In this document: positions 45,685 through 54,017 of the stretch, piece after piece | Position numbering within the stretch: position 1 is the first letter of the stretch | Layout of the letters: every line of letters begins with the position of its first letter | Assembly: GCF_004001065.1 (NCBI RefSeq) | Contig: NZ_BIML01000007.1 | Coordinates: 124,001-188,000, forward strand | DNA: 64,000 nt | Direction: 5' to 3' | DNA from: Paenibacillus xylaniclasticus | GTDB lineage: Bacteria > Bacillota > Bacilli > Paenibacillales > Paenibacillaceae | Notes under the pieces: generated by a model | What the model saw: the letters and a program-made list of their open reading frames with translations, nothing else | Told to the model about the DNA's origin: nothing | Databases searched by the model: none | Program-made: the position numbers and the translations under genes

Positions 45685-46344
45685 ATGCTCGTGTTTAAAT
45701 CTTGGTACAGATGGATGTTAATTGGACTGATCGTTATATCGATAATCTTAGCCGGGCAGCAGCAGACTGACGCAGCTACTGCCTTTGTGACGATGAAGAT
45801 TGGAAGTGAAGGCAATAATGTGATCGATTTGCAGCAGCGGCTGAGGATGCTCGGTTACTTGACTGCACAGGCGGATGGCAAGTTCGGCACTCAGACAGCG
45901 AGCGCAGTGAAACGATTCCAGCGTGGTGCCGGCATTATTCAGAATGGTATTGTCGGACAGACGACCATGCATGCGCTGAAGAAGGTGACGGTTAGTCGGG
46001 CGGATTTATCCAGACTGGCTCGGATTGTTAATGCCGAGTCGAGAGGGGAATCGTTCACGGGTCAAGTCGCAGTTGCGGTCGTCGTCTTGAACCGGGTACA
46101 ATCGCCGAAATTTCCTAACAGTATTGAGGAAGTAATATTTGCTAAGGGAGCCTTCTCGACGGTAAGCGGCGGACAATATTGGCTAATGCCGGATGAGACG
46201 GCGTTCAAAGCGGCCATTAAGGCGGCCAAAGGCAGTGATCCGTCGAATGGCGCTCTATACTTTAGCAGCGCAAGCACGCAATCGGAATGGTTCCAGTCCA
46301 TGACGGTTACCGCAACGATTGGCAATCACGTATTTGTGAAATAA
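45685..46344 (+). CDS. SleB/CwlJ-type cell-wall hydrolase with peptidoglycan-binding domain
   Basis: A 219-residue exported protein. A signal peptide (RWMLIGLIVISIILAG, cleavage near TDAATA) is followed by a peptidoglycan-binding domain (LQQRLRMLGYLTAQADGKFG, SAVKRFQRGAGI) and a Hydrolase_2 domain (LARIVNAESRGESFTGQVAV with the catalytic Glu, VLNRVQSPKFPNSIEEVIF, NGALYFSS). SleB cleaves spore cortex during germination in Bacillus; this is a paralogue of that type. The TGGAGG at 45675-45680 is close to ATG 45685; a GTG at 45691 is better spaced and is an alternative. Confidence 0.87.
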   Translation: MLVFKSWYRWMLIGLIVISIILAGQQQTDAATAFVTMKIGSEGNNVIDLQQRLRMLGYLTAQADGKFGTQTASAVKRFQRGAGIIQNGIVGQTTMHALKKVTVSRADLSRLARIVNAESRGESFTGQVAVAVVVLNRVQSPKFPNSIEEVIFAKGAFSTVSGGQYWLMPDETAFKAAIKAAKGSDPSNGALYFSSASTQSEWFQSMTVTATIGNHVFVK

Positions 46345-46492
46345 TTGATGAAAATACAATCCGACTATACAGGCAGGAATAGAAAGAATTGGACAATATA
46401 GAAGTGGTAAGAGTAGTATATACATAGGTGCAAATATTACTAGTGTCTATCGAGTAAATAGCTAAGTAATGATGCAGGAAGGCGGGAGTAAG

Positions 46493-47389
46493 ATGACGGG
46501 GCAACAACGGACGATCGACAGCGATACGATCATCGGTTTTATTGGAACGGGCATCATGGGAGCAAGTATGGCAGGTCACCTTCTTCAGCATGGCTGCAAG
46601 GTGCTCGTGTATAACCGAACGAGAGCAAGAGCAGAAGATCTGCTCGCACAAGGAGCTATCTGGTGCGACAGTCCCCGGCAGGTGGCTGAGCGCGCAGGGC
46701 TTATTATTACAATGCTCGGTTACCCTAGCGATGTAGAGCAAATTTATTTCGGTGAGGACGGTCTGCTCGCGCATGCGCAGCAAGGGACCTATCTGCTCGA
46801 TATGACGACGTCTAGTCCAACGCTCGCGAAGCGGATTGCCGCATCGGCGTCCAGTAAAGGGCTGCATGCGTTGGATGCTCCTGTATCGGGCGGCGATATT
46901 GGCGCAAGAGAAGCGCGGCTGTCGATCATGGTCGGGGGAGAACCGGAAGCATTCGCAGCCGTACAGCCGATGCTCGAATGGTTGGGGACGAATGTTGTCC
47001 ATCAAGGACCTGCCGGTGCAGGACAATTCACGAAGCTGTGCAATCAGATTACGATTGCTTCGAATATGATCGGCGTGAGCGAAGCGCTCGCTTATGCGAA
47101 AGCGGCGGGGCTCGATCAGACGACGGTGCTTCGCAGCATTAGCTCCGGTGCGGCTGCAAGCTGGTCGCTGACAAATCTCGCGCCGCGTATGATCGCAGGC
47201 GATTATGCGCCAGGCTTTTATGTGAAGCATTTCATAAAGGATATTCGGATTGCGCTTGAATCGGCAGCAGAGATGGGGCTCGAACTGCCTGGTCTGACGC
47301 TTGCGAAGACTTTGTATGAACGGCTTGTGGAGCAAGGCGGAGAGGACGACGGAACGCAGGCGCTGTATCGCATTATTGCGAGTGTATAG
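46493..47389 (+). CDS. NAD(P)-dependent 3-hydroxyisobutyrate dehydrogenase-like protein
   Basis: A 298-residue beta-hydroxyacid dehydrogenase. It has the Rossmann motif IGFIGTGIMGASMAGHLL, the substrate-binding signature LDAPVSGGDIGAREARLSIM, the catalytic Lys in GAGQFTKLCNQITIA, and the end KDIRIALESAAEMGLELP. Substrates may be 3-hydroxyisobutyrate, tartronate semialdehyde or a similar acid; sequence alone does not decide. ATG 46493 with GGGAG just upstream is chosen over the ATG at 46469. It stands alone between SleB-like and ABC exporter genes. Confidence 0.88.
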   Translation: MTGQQRTIDSDTIIGFIGTGIMGASMAGHLLQHGCKVLVYNRTRARAEDLLAQGAIWCDSPRQVAERAGLIITMLGYPSDVEQIYFGEDGLLAHAQQGTYLLDMTTSSPTLAKRIAASASSKGLHALDAPVSGGDIGAREARLSIMVGGEPEAFAAVQPMLEWLGTNVVHQGPAGAGQFTKLCNQITIASNMIGVSEALAYAKAAGLDQTTVLRSISSGAAASWSLTNLAPRMIAGDYAPGFYVKHFIKDIRIALESAAEMGLELPGLTLAKTLYERLVEQGGEDDGTQALYRIIASV

Positions 47390-47417
47390 CTATTGATAGG
47401 TTTTCTTCAAATATATG

Positions 47418-47471
47418 GAAGGGGTGGTCCGTTAGTCAGTCTTCGCTGACATTCTGGATCGCCCCTTTCGT
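47418..47471. repeat. Palindromic element, copy 1 (also terminator-like)
   Basis: AAGGGGTGGTCC, then GTCAGTCTTCGCTGAC, then GGATCGCCCCTTT form a hairpin. A close relative at 53964-54016 has the same order of parts (AAAGGGCGGTTC, GTCAGTATTCACTGAC, GGACCGCCCTT). Confidence 0.6.
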
Positions 47472-47575
47472 ATTGTTGAACGTATTCAAGCTTTATTATG
47501 CTCATGTATACTTACTAAGCTGACTGGCATTGCTTAATAGCATGCTCCATACAGCCAGAAGAGGGGGAGTGGAAG

Positions 47576-49399
47576 ATGGCATCGCCTGAGTCTCATTATT
47601 CATATCGTCACGGCAGCGGAATGCGCAGGTTCGGAACCGGGGAGAAAATAAAGCCGCGAAGCATCTGGAATATGCTGCGGCGCGTATTCGTACATGCCCG
47701 CACACAATGGCGGCTGATGATAGTCGCTGTGTTCAGTGTCGTGGCGATATCGCTGCTGGAATTTATTATACCGCAGCTTACGCGGTATACGATTGACGTC
47801 ATTATACCCGGAAATTATTATGACCGTCTGCTGCCATTAGGAGCTGGCATTCTTGGCGCTGCACTGTTGTTAGGGGTACTAAATTTTATAAGCTCTTCTT
47901 CGACGGCTTCGCTTGGACAGCGTATTATTTATGACCTTCGTAACGATCTATACCGGCATATTAATCGGCTTGACCTTGGCTTCTTCGACCGTAATCGGAC
48001 CGGAGATCTGATGTCGCGTGTGACAAGTGATGTCGGAGCGCTTCAGCAGCTCATTTCCTCGACGATGATCCAGATGACGACGGATATGTTTACGTTTATC
48101 GCGATTACGGTCTACATGTTATTTCTTGATTGGCGGTTGACCGTTCTGCTGCTGCTCACCTTTCCGCTTATGATCGTGACGACGAGGCTCTTTGGCAAAC
48201 GGATGCGCAAATCGTTTCGAACGGTGCAGGATTCGGTCGCAGAGGTAAGCGACCATCTGCAAAACACGTTATCAGGCATTCGTCTTATTAAGTCGTTCGC
48301 GACGGAATCGCTCGAATCGGACCGATTCTCAGATCGAAGCAAAAGGAATATGGAGGCGAATATTCAAGTCGTGAAGCTGCGCGCAGTGTATGAGCCGATT
48401 ATCGATCTGCTTAATTACCTCGGGCTTGCAATCGTGCTCGTATTCGGAGCGTGGCTGACGATGAAAGGAAATATGAGCGTAGGTACGGTCGTTGCGGTTA
48501 TTGCTTATTTGCGGCTGTTGCAAAATCCGATTCGCCGCTTCAGCCGCGTTATGAACACGATTCAGCAAGCGGCAGCAGCTTACGACCGGATCGCTGAAAT
48601 TTTGAATACGAAACCGGAAATTGTAGATGCAGACGATGCAGTGCCACTGCTAGAGGTGGAGGGGAAAGTCGTGTTCCATGATGTAGGCTTCCGATACGAG
48701 GGCACCAAGCATCAAGTACTCAGCGGGTTTAATCTGGAGCTGGCTGCTGGCAAAGTGACGGCACTAGTCGGTTCGTCAGGTTCCGGCAAATCAACGATTG
48801 CCCATCTGATTGCCCGGTTCTATGAGCCGCAAGAGGGACGTATCACAATTGATGATTATCCGCTGAGCAAGGTGACGCTTGCTTCGCTGCGCGAGCGGAT
48901 CGGCATTGTATCGCAAGATATTATTTTGTTCAATGGATCGGTTAGAGACAATATCGGTTACGGCAAGCAGGATGCGACGGAGGAAGAGATTATGGCTGCA
49001 GCTCGGGCGGCCAATGCTCATGCCTTCATTGAGAGCTTTCCAGATGGCTACAACACGCAAATTGGTGAACGGGGCGTTAAGCTGTCCGGCGGGCAAAAAC
49101 AGCGTATCTCTATTGCAAGGGTCATTCTAAAAAATCCGCAGCTTATAATTCTAGACGAAGCAACCGCATCGCTTGATACGGAGTCGGAGCATTTGATTCA
49201 AGAGGCACTGGGTAAGCTACTGCGGGGTAAAACCTGTCTTGTTATCGCACATCGTCTGTCAACCATACAACAGGCCGATCAAATTCACGTATTGGAGTAC
49301 GGACGGATTGTTGAGAGCGGTACGCATGTCGAATTACTCGATAAGCAGGGTCGATATCGTGAGCTGTACGAACTGCAGTTCCCGCAAACTAGGGATTAA
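47576..49399 (+). CDS. ABC exporter, fused membrane and ATPase domains (BmrA/MsbA-like)
   Basis: A 607-residue half-transporter. Six membrane helices lie in residues about 40-340 (for example LMIVAVFSVVAISLLEFIIP and MTTDMFTFIAITVYMLFLDW), followed by the nucleotide-binding domain: Walker A ALVGSSGSGKSTIAHL, signature KLSGGQKQRISIARV, Walker B LIILDEATASLD, and switch His in VIAHRLST. It probably exports drugs, lipids or peptides as a homodimer. It lacks a C39 peptidase domain, so it would not trim a double-glycine leader. GGGGGAGTGG precedes the ATG. Monocistronic. Confidence 0.92.
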   Translation: MASPESHYSYRHGSGMRRFGTGEKIKPRSIWNMLRRVFVHARTQWRLMIVAVFSVVAISLLEFIIPQLTRYTIDVIIPGNYYDRLLPLGAGILGAALLLGVLNFISSSSTASLGQRIIYDLRNDLYRHINRLDLGFFDRNRTGDLMSRVTSDVGALQQLISSTMIQMTTDMFTFIAITVYMLFLDWRLTVLLLLTFPLMIVTTRLFGKRMRKSFRTVQDSVAEVSDHLQNTLSGIRLIKSFATESLESDRFSDRSKRNMEANIQVVKLRAVYEPIIDLLNYLGLAIVLVFGAWLTMKGNMSVGTVVAVIAYLRLLQNPIRRFSRVMNTIQQAAAAYDRIAEILNTKPEIVDADDAVPLLEVEGKVVFHDVGFRYEGTKHQVLSGFNLELAAGKVTALVGSSGSGKSTIAHLIARFYEPQEGRITIDDYPLSKVTLASLRERIGIVSQDIILFNGSVRDNIGYGKQDATEEEIMAAARAANAHAFIESFPDGYNTQIGERGVKLSGGQKQRISIARVILKNPQLIILDEATASLDTESEHLIQEALGKLLRGKTCLVIAHRLSTIQQADQIHVLEYGRIVESGTHVELLDKQGRYRELYELQFPQTRD

Positions 49400-49400
49400 C

Positions 49401-49465
49401 AACAATAGGGGGCTGTCTCTCACAAACTGTAATGTACAGCTTGCAAGAGACAACCCCCTATTGTT
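49401..49465. terminator. Long bidirectional terminator hairpin
   Basis: AACAATAGGGGG (49401-49412) pairs with CCCCCTATTGTT (49454-49465), with further pairing TGTCTCT/AGAGACA and CTGTA/TACAG inside. It lies between convergent genes. Confidence 0.75.
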
Positions 49466-49470
49466 CATCA

Positions 49471-49689
49471 TCAGCATTCATTGACACGATCTAATGCTTC
49501 CATTTCTGCATACCAGCGCTTTACATCCACGTTCAAGGCTGCAGCGATCGTCTTTATAATATCCGACGTACTGTATCGTCTGTATTCATTGTTAATATAC
49601 AGCATCGTTGACGTGGGAACGGCCGATGGTTCGGGTGGTACATAGACAAATGTTCTTTTGACGATTCGATTGTTAGGTGTATGCTCCAT
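49471..49689 (-). CDS. Hypothetical small protein
   Basis: A 72-residue protein starting MEHTPNNRIVKRTFVYVPPE, with YINNEYRRYSTSDIIKTIAA and WYAEMEALDRVNEC at the end. No signal or membrane segment. The AGGAGGTG site 7 bases before ATG 49689 is very good, so it is probably translated. I do not recognise the family. It converges on the ABC exporter gene at the shared terminator. Confidence 0.6.
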   Translation of the reverse strand: MEHTPNNRIVKRTFVYVPPEPSAVPTSTMLYINNEYRRYSTSDIIKTIAAALNVDVKRWYAEMEALDRVNEC

Positions 49690-49906
49690 CTTGTACACCT
49701 CCTATATCGTTATAGTGACGAGAGCCAATTGAACGCCGTCAATAGAACTCTCCCTCATATAAACTGGAAGTATTGCTAGTCTTAAACATAAATCTATCCT
49801 ATAATTACAAAATGATCAATTCAAAGCTTTACTACATGATACTATAGTTGTGCGAAAATTATGACTAGTGAGAAAGCTCTGAATAAATGGAGGAGGCAGT
49901 TTCATC

Positions 49907-50932
49907 ATGCTGGAAAGGTGCTTAACGTCAGACTACGATGACTTGATGGCTTACGTCGAACGTATAAACCGATTGAACCGCGTCACGGCTTGCTCGCTGT
50001 TCGTCATTCATCAAGACCGAATTGTTGCCGAGTATTATAGCGGAGAGCATGCAGGGCGGCCGACGAGCGCGCAATCGCAATTCAATGTCGCCTCTGTGCG
50101 TAAAAGCTATATGGGGTTTGCTGCTGCTTGGGCTCTGACAAGCGGGGCGATTTCCTCCTTCGACGATCTGGTAGTTCGTTATGTAACGCCAATCAGCGAG
50201 AACGCCGAAGCGCTCGATGGTATAACCATCCGCCATTTGCTCACTCATACGCATGGTCTGAAGCGAGAAGCTGGACAGCTTGTTCGTAGGTTCGAGCCGG
50301 GTACGGCTTGGGATTATAATAATGAGGGGATTCCAATATTGGCGAATGTGATTGAACAGGCCACAGGACGGACGATAGCAGAGCTGGTTGACGAGCTTGT
50401 GCTTCGGCCTTTAGAGATGCGGGAGACAGGATGGAGAACAGCTCGAACGGATCAGCTTGTGCCCGTAGTCGAAGAGGGGGGACTTACGTGGCCGCTGGAT
50501 TCGAACGCGGATGGAAGTGAAGGGAATTTGTTCGTATCGGCACGAGAGCTGGCCTATTGGGGATATTTGCATTTAAAGCTGGGACGTGTTAACGGAAGGT
50601 CTATTGTGCCGGAGACCGTCATTCGACATGCAATTTCGATTCAATCCCCTTCTCGTCTGTCGACTGCTTATCCACGAAACGGCTGCTTGTGGCTTGTGAA
50701 GAATGCTTTAGCGGATCAATGTCTCATCGGTCGCGGCGTTCCTGATCAGTCATACGGCATTGTCGGGATATACGGTCCGCTTGTGCTCGTTGTGCCAGAG
50801 CTTGAGCTTGTGGTCGTTCGGATGGCGAATCGGCTCGGCAATTATGAAGACGAGCAGGGGAGCTATATTGATTATTTAAGAGAGTTCGGGGATAAGGCTG
50901 TGCAGGTAGAAAGACATAAATCTACAATATGA
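49907..50932 (+). CDS. Beta-lactamase-related serine hydrolase (class C type, S12)
   Basis: A 341-residue penicillin-binding-fold hydrolase. The nucleophile motif SxxK is FNVASVRKSYMGF, the second motif YxN is WDYNNEGIPILANVIE, and the region HLLTHTHGLKRE is typical of the family. No signal peptide is seen, so it is probably cytoplasmic. GGAGGAGG precedes the ATG. Esterase, D-aminopeptidase or amidase activity is possible; true beta-lactamase activity is unlikely. The T-box leader of the next gene starts right behind it. Confidence 0.85.
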   Translation: MLERCLTSDYDDLMAYVERINRLNRVTACSLFVIHQDRIVAEYYSGEHAGRPTSAQSQFNVASVRKSYMGFAAAWALTSGAISSFDDLVVRYVTPISENAEALDGITIRHLLTHTHGLKREAGQLVRRFEPGTAWDYNNEGIPILANVIEQATGRTIAELVDELVLRPLEMRETGWRTARTDQLVPVVEEGGLTWPLDSNADGSEGNLFVSARELAYWGYLHLKLGRVNGRSIVPETVIRHAISIQSPSRLSTAYPRNGCLWLVKNALADQCLIGRGVPDQSYGIVGIYGPLVLVVPELELVVVRMANRLGNYEDEQGSYIDYLREFGDKAVQVERHKSTI

Positions 50933-50947
50933 ATAATCAAAGTTCGG

Positions 50948-51150
50948 AGAGCCAACGGTTGGTGCAAGATGGTATTCAGGCATCCTGAAGTCGCCTATGA
51001 GTGGCATAGTCGAATTAAGTAGCTGTGACGATTAACCCTCGGTAACGGGTTCTAGGGATCGTCGTTCTTGCATGTGCATGCACAACGATCAAGAAGTGTG
51101 GTACCGCGTAGAATTAGCCTCCTGTCGCCTCTTGGAGGCGGCAGTTTTAT
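50948..51150 (+). promoter_or_regulatory. T-box riboswitch leader
   Basis: Stem I marks are present: GGAGAGCCAACGGTTGGTGC, then GAAGTCGCCTATGAG and GAATTAAGTAGC near its base. The T-box core is GAAGTGTGGTACCGCG (51094-51109). It is followed by the terminator stem CTGTCGCCTC/GAGGCGGCAG (51122-51143) and TTTTATT. Such leaders sense uncharged tRNA. By position the specifier would be TTA (Leu) or, one base earlier, ATT (Ile); this was not resolved. The gene behind it is an amber-interrupted methyltransferase. Confidence 0.85.
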
Positions 51151-51189
51151 TCAATTGCAAACAAAAAGCTAGAAAGAGAGGGACCGACG

Positions 51190-51996
51190 ATGGAAAACAT
51201 TATAGAGTATTATTCCAAATTCGATGAATGGGGAAGGCTGGACCGGGAGCCTATTGAGTACGCAGTAAATATTCATTTTATCAAGTAGCATCTTCTAAAG
51301 TCTGGCGTGGTGCTTGATAATGGAGCGGGTCCAGGAAAATATGCAATGGATTTGGCAAATCTTGGATATCGAATGACGCTAACGGACTTGACACCTAGAT
51401 TGGTCGATATAGCGCGGCAGAAGGCGGAAGAGCTGCGGTTAGCTGAGAACTTCGACGGATTTCATACGCTCAATGCAACACAGCTTGATGGACTGCCAGA
51501 TGAGCATTATGATGCATCCCTCATGTTGGGTCCCCTCTATCATTTGCAGAAGGTGGAAGAGCGAATCGCGGCGGTGCGGTAGCTGCACCGAGTGACAAAG
51601 CAAGACGGGATTGTATTCGTCGCTTTCCAAAGCCGTGTTCGTATGGCCATGACCTTCTTGATGCATGCGAATAATTGGAGGCCTAACGATACGATGGATG
51701 GGATCGAGCGTCTGATGGAGACGGGTATATTCAATCATCAGGAGAAAGGTCGATTTACTGGCGCATATTATTATAGCATCCATGAGATTAAGCCGTTTAT
51801 GGAACGAGGCGGCTTTGAGACGGTTGAGCTGATCGGTTCATCAAGCATTGGCGCTTTGCTGACGAATGAGCAGAAGCAGTATTGGATTGAACGCGGGGAG
51901 TATGACCGGCTGGTGCAGTTTATCATTTCAATGGCCAGTGATCCAGCTGTACTCGGAACCTCTTATCATTGGCTGTATATCGGCAAAAAAATATAG
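51190..51996 (+). pseudogene. SAM-dependent methyltransferase with two in-frame amber codons
   Basis: One continuous frame of 268 codons from ATG 51190 reads as a complete class I methyltransferase except for TAG at 51286-51288 and TAG at 51580-51582. The sequence runs ENIIEYYSKFDEWGRLDREP, then FIK-amber-HLLKSGVVLDNGAG (motif I; VVLDNGAGPGKYAMDLA), LTDLTPRLVDIAR, DASLMLGPLYHL, VR-amber-LHRVTKQDGIVFVAF, and a clean C-terminus ending WLYIGKKI. Both stops can arise from CAG (Gln) by a C-to-T change. No frameshift is present. It lies behind the T-box leader with AGAGAGGGA before the ATG. Most likely a young pseudogene; substrate unknown. Confidence 0.75.
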
Positions 51997-52012
51997 GGAA
52001 TGAATATATTAA

Positions 52013-52323
52013 AATGACAAAATATTGGTTGGATTATACGTTGATTTTCATCGTAAGTTATCTAATCGGAAATTTTTGAAATATTATGAGCTGAGCACAG
52101 ATATTCCGAACGAGCAGCTGCTTGCATTGAAGCGGGGCTCAGATTCTAATATATTCAGCTTTACTTTTTGGTATTAATTTCATATAATGATGGCAGATTT
52201 GAAGGGGAAGGGGAATTTAACCTTTATGCCAGATCACAACTAATGGATGAAGGGCACTTGTCGCTAGATGAATCGAATAACATCCGGAATGTGTCCTTAG
52301 GAACCATTGCAGCAGTGCGCTAA
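52013..52323 (+). pseudogene. Broken gene of unknown family
   Basis: Protein-like sequence in pieces across frames: MTKYWLDYT, then DFHRKLSNRKFLKYYELSTD with IPNEQLLALKRGSD and IFSFTFW, then LISYNDGRFEGEGEFNLYAR and SQLMDEGHLSLDESNNIRNV with SLGTIAAVR and a TAA at 52321. At least two frameshifts separate the pieces. Corrected length would be about 100 residues. I do not recognise the family. Confidence 0.45.
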
Positions 52324-52337
52324 AGGTTGAATTGACT

Positions 52338-52371
52338 GCGGAGTGTCTCCATAGAGGCACTCCGTTTCTTA
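52338..52371 (+). terminator. Terminator-like hairpin
   Basis: GCGGAGTG pairs with CACTCCGT around TCTCCATAGAGG, then TTCTT. It lies behind the broken gene. Confidence 0.6.
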
Positions 52372-52408
52372 TTCCACTCCAAATCTATGCGATAGAGGTG
52401 CTCTACGT

Positions 52409-53857
52409 ATGAGTCATCATTTTAATATTGAAGTTGAATCGATCCGATTGCGGAATTTTACTAAAGAAGATTATGAAGCATTATACGAGCTGACAAGACA
52501 GACCGAGATTACCGATCTGCTGCCGGATTGGAATATGACGAAGGAGCAGCTGGACTCGTTCCTCAGCTTCGTCATTGGCAGCTATGACCAGTTCGATCCG
52601 GCAGATGTTAGAGTGCTGTTAGCTCTCGAACATATAGAGGACAGCAAACTGATCGGCTGGTGCGGTATATTCCCGAACGATATGCTGAAGCCCGAAGAGA
52701 GAGAAGTAGCATACGCCTTATCCAAAGACTATCGCGGACGCGGTTATATGACGAAGGCGGTCAAAGCGATCTGTGCATATATGTTCGAGCATACGGAGCT
52801 TAGGCGTATCTCTGCGATTGTAAAGCCATTCAATCGGGCATCACTTGACGTCTTATATCGAGCGGGATTCGAGAGGATCGAGCAGGTTGTGTTGTCTGAT
52901 GGCGAGCAGTACGACTATTTCGAGCTGTACGATGATCGGCTGCGTTTCCGTCGGGCACAACTGGAAGATGCGGAGACGCTGAAAGAAATCATGGTGAAGG
53001 CATTCAATCGTGAGCAGCGGATTTGGCTTCAGGAGGATGAGCAGCCAGATGCGAATTTGCGTCCTCCAGGGTATGATTCGACAGCGATGCATCGATATGT
53101 GATTCAAGAATGGCCTTATTATGTAATGGAGTATGCAGGCAAGGTAGTCGGTGCGATAAGCGTGAATGTGTCGGGTATACATGGCCGAATTGATAAGTTG
53201 TTCATAGACCCGGACTTTCAAGGGAGAGGGTTCGGGTCGCAGGCGCTTGCTTTTGTGGAGAATCAGTTCCCAAGCGTTACTGTGTGGAAGCTAGAAACTT
53301 CGAGCCGACAGCAGCGCAACCATCACTTCTATGAAAAAGCGGGCTATATGAGAACCTATGAATCGGAAACGGAATACGGCTATGAGAAGACATTAGGATT
53401 GTCTAGGCAGCAGCAGGACGAACGAATCCCGATCTCTGGTTCGTTGTCTGGAACAGTGGTGGCGGGCTGCAGGATGTCGGATGTGGAATTTTATAACGTT
53501 AACTTGGGGCGAAGCTTCTATATGAGCTGCACGCTGCAGGACAGCAAGTGGACGGACTGCAATTTCAGCGGGACGAAATGGACGAATCTGAATATGACGC
53601 ACACGCTGCTTGCCGATCTTAGGCTGAGCGGCAGCGAGATTGGGTTTGTCGCAATGGACGGGGTTCTAATTCATGATACGCATCTTGGTGCGAGTCGGCA
53701 GCCGATGACATTCGAGCGCTGTGACCTGTCAGGAGCTCTCATTCGGGACAGCCGGCTGACGGGTGTCCGTATTGAGGGATGTGATGTGAAAGGTATGACG
53801 ATCGACGGCATTCCAGTGGAGAACTTGCTTGCTGCATACCGAGAGAAGCAGGCCTAG
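52409..53857 (+). CDS. Fusion of two GNAT acetyltransferase domains and a pentapeptide-like domain
   Basis: A 482-residue protein in three parts. Residues 1-175 are a RimJ-like GNAT domain (VAYALSKDYRGRGYMTKAVK with the acetyl-CoA loop, RISAIVKPFNRASLDVLYRA, YDYFELY). Residues about 176-330 are a second GNAT domain (LRFRRAQLEDAETLKEIMVK, IDKLFIDPDFQGRGFGSQAL, HFYEKAGYMRTYESE). Residues about 345-470 form a repeated right-handed helix of pentapeptide type (FYNVNLGRSFYMSCTLQDSK, WTDCNFSGTKWTNLNMTH, CDLSGALIRDSRLTGVRIEG). Neither GNAT loop is broken. Targets are unknown. GATAGAGGTG precedes the ATG. The gene stands alone. Confidence 0.85.
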   Translation: MSHHFNIEVESIRLRNFTKEDYEALYELTRQTEITDLLPDWNMTKEQLDSFLSFVIGSYDQFDPADVRVLLALEHIEDSKLIGWCGIFPNDMLKPEEREVAYALSKDYRGRGYMTKAVKAICAYMFEHTELRRISAIVKPFNRASLDVLYRAGFERIEQVVLSDGEQYDYFELYDDRLRFRRAQLEDAETLKEIMVKAFNREQRIWLQEDEQPDANLRPPGYDSTAMHRYVIQEWPYYVMEYAGKVVGAISVNVSGIHGRIDKLFIDPDFQGRGFGSQALAFVENQFPSVTVWKLETSSRQQRNHHFYEKAGYMRTYESETEYGYEKTLGLSRQQQDERIPISGSLSGTVVAGCRMSDVEFYNVNLGRSFYMSCTLQDSKWTDCNFSGTKWTNLNMTHTLLADLRLSGSEIGFVAMDGVLIHDTHLGASRQPMTFERCDLSGALIRDSRLTGVRIEGCDVKGMTIDGIPVENLLAAYREKQA

Positions 53858-53963
53858 TTTTTGCACTCCTTTCAGTAATGCAGCCTAAATGCGAAGCTGA
53901 GTGGAAGAAAGAATGCAAGGCATGCGGACATTCCGCATAAGAGGCTCGTTATAAGTTGAAGAA

Positions 53964-54016
53964 GAAAGGGCGGTTCAGATAGGTCAGTATTCACTGACCT
54001 TCTGGACCGCCCTTGT
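53964..54016. repeat. Palindromic element, copy 2 (also terminator-like)
   Basis: AAAGGGCGGTTC, GTCAGTATTCACTGAC and GGACCGCCCTTG form a hairpin closely related to the one at 47418-47471. It sits directly behind the fnr stop and would end fnr transcription. Confidence 0.6.
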
Positions 54017-54017
54017 T

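Noticed and set aside
47576-49399. ABC transporter as exporter of the graspetides
   Set aside because: It is 20 kb away, monocistronic, and has no C39 peptidase domain.
49401-49465. A MITE or IS remnant
   Set aside because: The long inverted repeat resembles some IS ends, but it lies exactly between convergent genes, no second copy was seen and no target duplication is visible; a terminator is the simpler reading.
51190-51996. Pyrrolysine or other programmed amber recoding
   Set aside because: Both TAG are single changes from CAG, other pseudogenes lie next door, no pyl genes are visible, and pyrrolysine use is not known in this group. Kept only as a check in the findings.
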